From the NCBI GenBank assembly GCA_029249345.1, contig JAQWHM010000016.1, forward strand, positions 248,001-312,000: a stretch of 64,000 nucleotides of DNA, written 5' to 3'. This document shows positions 63,701-64,000 of the stretch, in pieces; the first letter of the stretch is position 1, and each line of letters begins with the position of its first letter. The translations under genes were made by a program, and so were the position numbers. The DNA is from UBA10348 sp002469915. GTDB lineage: Bacteria > Bacteroidota > Rhodothermia > Rhodothermales > UBA10348. Under the pieces are notes generated by a model. The model saw only the letters and a list, made by a program, of their open reading frames with translations. It ran no database searches and was not told where the DNA came from.

Positions 63701-64000
63701 GCCCTTGTTACGGATCCTGTAGCCGTAGGTGAGATAACCGTTTACAGCAATGATAGGACTGGTTCAGTGTCATCCATGAACGTCACGGCCATTTCTGAGC
63801 AGGCACAAATGAATTTCACCCCAGAGGCGCTGACTATTTCTGTGCTGAAAAACGAGGCGACGCTGATTCCGTTGGGATTGAATGGACTGCCCAATAGTGG
63901 GGCTTTAATTCAGGTTAAAACCAAACCCAGACATGGTGAGATAACCATTGTAGGAAATCAAATCTGGTACACGTCCGATACCCATTTTACAGGACAAGAT
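60776..64000 (+). CDS. secreted FG-GAP/VCBS repeat protein with matrixin-type metalloprotease domain, partial at the 3' end
   Basis: The frame from the ATG at 60776 is open to the window edge (1075 codons), so the C-terminus is missing. A signal peptide (residues about 9-30, ending ASAQ) is followed by FG-GAP/VCBS repeats. Their calcium-binding motifs (DLDGDGDMDLV, DLDQDGDLDIV, DLDSDGDNDVV and others) recur about every 55-65 residues up to about 390, predicting a beta-propeller. A zincin domain follows, with H883-E-I-G-H887-x2-G-x2-H893 and a Met-turn NAIMYGN near 901-907. Near the end Ig/cadherin-like segments appear (KPRHGEITIVG and similar). It is likely an extracellular adhesin-protease. 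The central region (about 400-780) is not recognised. Confidence 0.85.
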   Translation, partial: MVTCRKKLDYARLFWITLCFCFRGPDASAQSLFGVQHPISLEPDQSEVVASGDLDGDGDMDLVVGSRNADRKTNRGLIWYENQHASGYYVERSIEFRNIAVSDVQLVDLDQDGDLDIVASESWRNNHYVLFWHDNLDGKGTFGPRINISSANDQQITSLHVADLDSDGDNDVVFGSIQERYRGSFQISWYQDVDGKQGFHSKKKIDSITHFGAAVYLDVSDVNGDSKPDIIASFEGDKGLGWYKNRIGTSEVAPPASGFSPFSPTAEIQHYASRFTLADMNADGMGDLVTANDHVVAILMNDRSSSGFGTETVVDGYFQDVLWAHSADLDLDGDLDVVAGSAIEIRFYEYVNGLLAFNSSQTIPFGGEASTLSDVDADGDSDLVVFSKSSKHVSGQSGVSYWFENQTRSAISLCHIVAQDLVLQNDTVVREESLFVSVDLVNVGGLVCGKGWTMEVVLTLPGSPSEFVFLGSVERLTEDLGLGESKKVEFTFVPYSARKDVGISQITPGEIGLGIRYQEKGKSSIKSTQFRVFGEAEMDLHSSGVTLFQPTSSAGKRTDPATQSEDWIRLKSRVFRPERMVPSGEAPTGGFRLIQFDVLPSDHQKRTLEGQGVEFVRFVPDKALVVWIPKGLNLNQFSNVRWFGRLEEADRMSGPAALRFRGRGALDPEQKETFMIEAFRDKDVSILRREVHRWGGHWESGRGLPANHGMVRGSREMFQALLRFDELARIDIIPARSRGDDIALFCSGAMTEFGAVASFAASGVGWDGPGQGSARLTYRFGGGTEDMSGSEEFDEFRRALREWSDYVDFDFQEVVDPYRKRSIDINWINIDGRRGGTLAQAYLPTAMEPLAGDIMFDEKELWSTTGNLGVGNDSIQVFAVAMHEIGHSIGLLHSENPNAIMYGNYVGPRVGLAADDIIGAQSLYASRLPLLVISNRGDADLIVTSIDAPNWLSVGIRNTVIPADSSLSLEFSVDWALVTDPVAVGEITVYSNDRTGSVSSMNVTAISEQAQMNFTPEALTISVLKNEATLIPLGLNGLPNSGALIQVKTKPRHGEITIVGNQIWYTSDTHFTGQD

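Overview
The window is a gene-dense (about one gene per 1.2 kb, roughly 50% GC) chromosomal segment of a Gram-negative, didermic, pigmented heterotrophic bacterium. The marks are many lipoproteins with a lipobox, TamA/TamB, an MlaE/F/D lipid ABC system, a Tat-dependent MsrP, and a carotenoid operon giving beta-ring xanthophylls. The Tgt sequence has a degenerate zinc site of the kind I associate with the Bacteroidota/Rhodothermota side of the FCB group, so I infer an FCB (Rhodothermota/Balneolota-like) member. This taxonomic call is inference only. I see no IS element, prophage, CRISPR array or rRNA; the only RNA gene found is tRNA-Leu(CAA).

Layout. 1-900: 3' part of an electron-transfer pair (cytochrome c-type lipoprotein, FMN-binding protein). 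1.1-4.9 kb: two secreted phosphatase-like enzymes (PhoD-like lipoprotein, alkaline-phosphatase superfamily). 4.9-6.8 kb: a group II PLP decarboxylase broken by a frameshift, then an MBL hydrolase. 7.8-14.8 kb: a tightly overlapping operon of class V aminotransferase, giant FAD/Fe-S D-2-hydroxyacid dehydrogenase, PLP amino-acid decarboxylase and SLC13 anion transporter, followed by GDP-fucose synthase and an MscS channel interrupted by an amber codon. 16.9-19.9 kb (minus): aldehyde dehydrogenase, TSUP exporter, cyclophilin. 20.1-24.4 kb: three-gene ABC efflux operon. 24.5-26.0 kb: MsrPQ. 26.2-31.3 kb: acyl-CoA ligase, HGSNAT-like acyltransferase, a 58-aa membrane protein, sulfatase lipoprotein.

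31.3-36.4 kb (minus): a light/B12-regulated carotenoid operon in the order carH-like, crtI, crtB, idi, crtZ, lycopene cyclase, with a 27-bp palindrome upstream that is a plausible operator. 36.4-38.8 kb: thioredoxin-fold protein, RhlE helicase, tRNA-Leu with its promoter and terminator. 38.9-42.6 kb: peptidase operon (M20 dipeptidase, M24 aminopeptidase, DUF1569, RuvC-like protein). 42.7-56.8 kb (minus): one long same-strand run of YihY, TamA, TamB, MlaE, MlaF, MlaD, Tgt, IspH and two NTF2-like lipoproteins, which looks like an envelope lipid-transport locus joined to housekeeping genes. 56.9-60.5 kb: small membrane protein, ClpX, RNA m5C methyltransferase, EcsC. 60.8 kb to the end: a large secreted FG-GAP/matrixin protease running off the window.

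The strongest leads are the CarH-controlled carotenoid operon, the hydroxyacid-to-amine operon at 7.8-14.8 kb, and the TamAB/MlaEFD/YihY run. Two genes are disrupted (frameshift at about 5320, amber at 16478) and the sulfatase lacks a conventional start, which may be real decay or sequence error.
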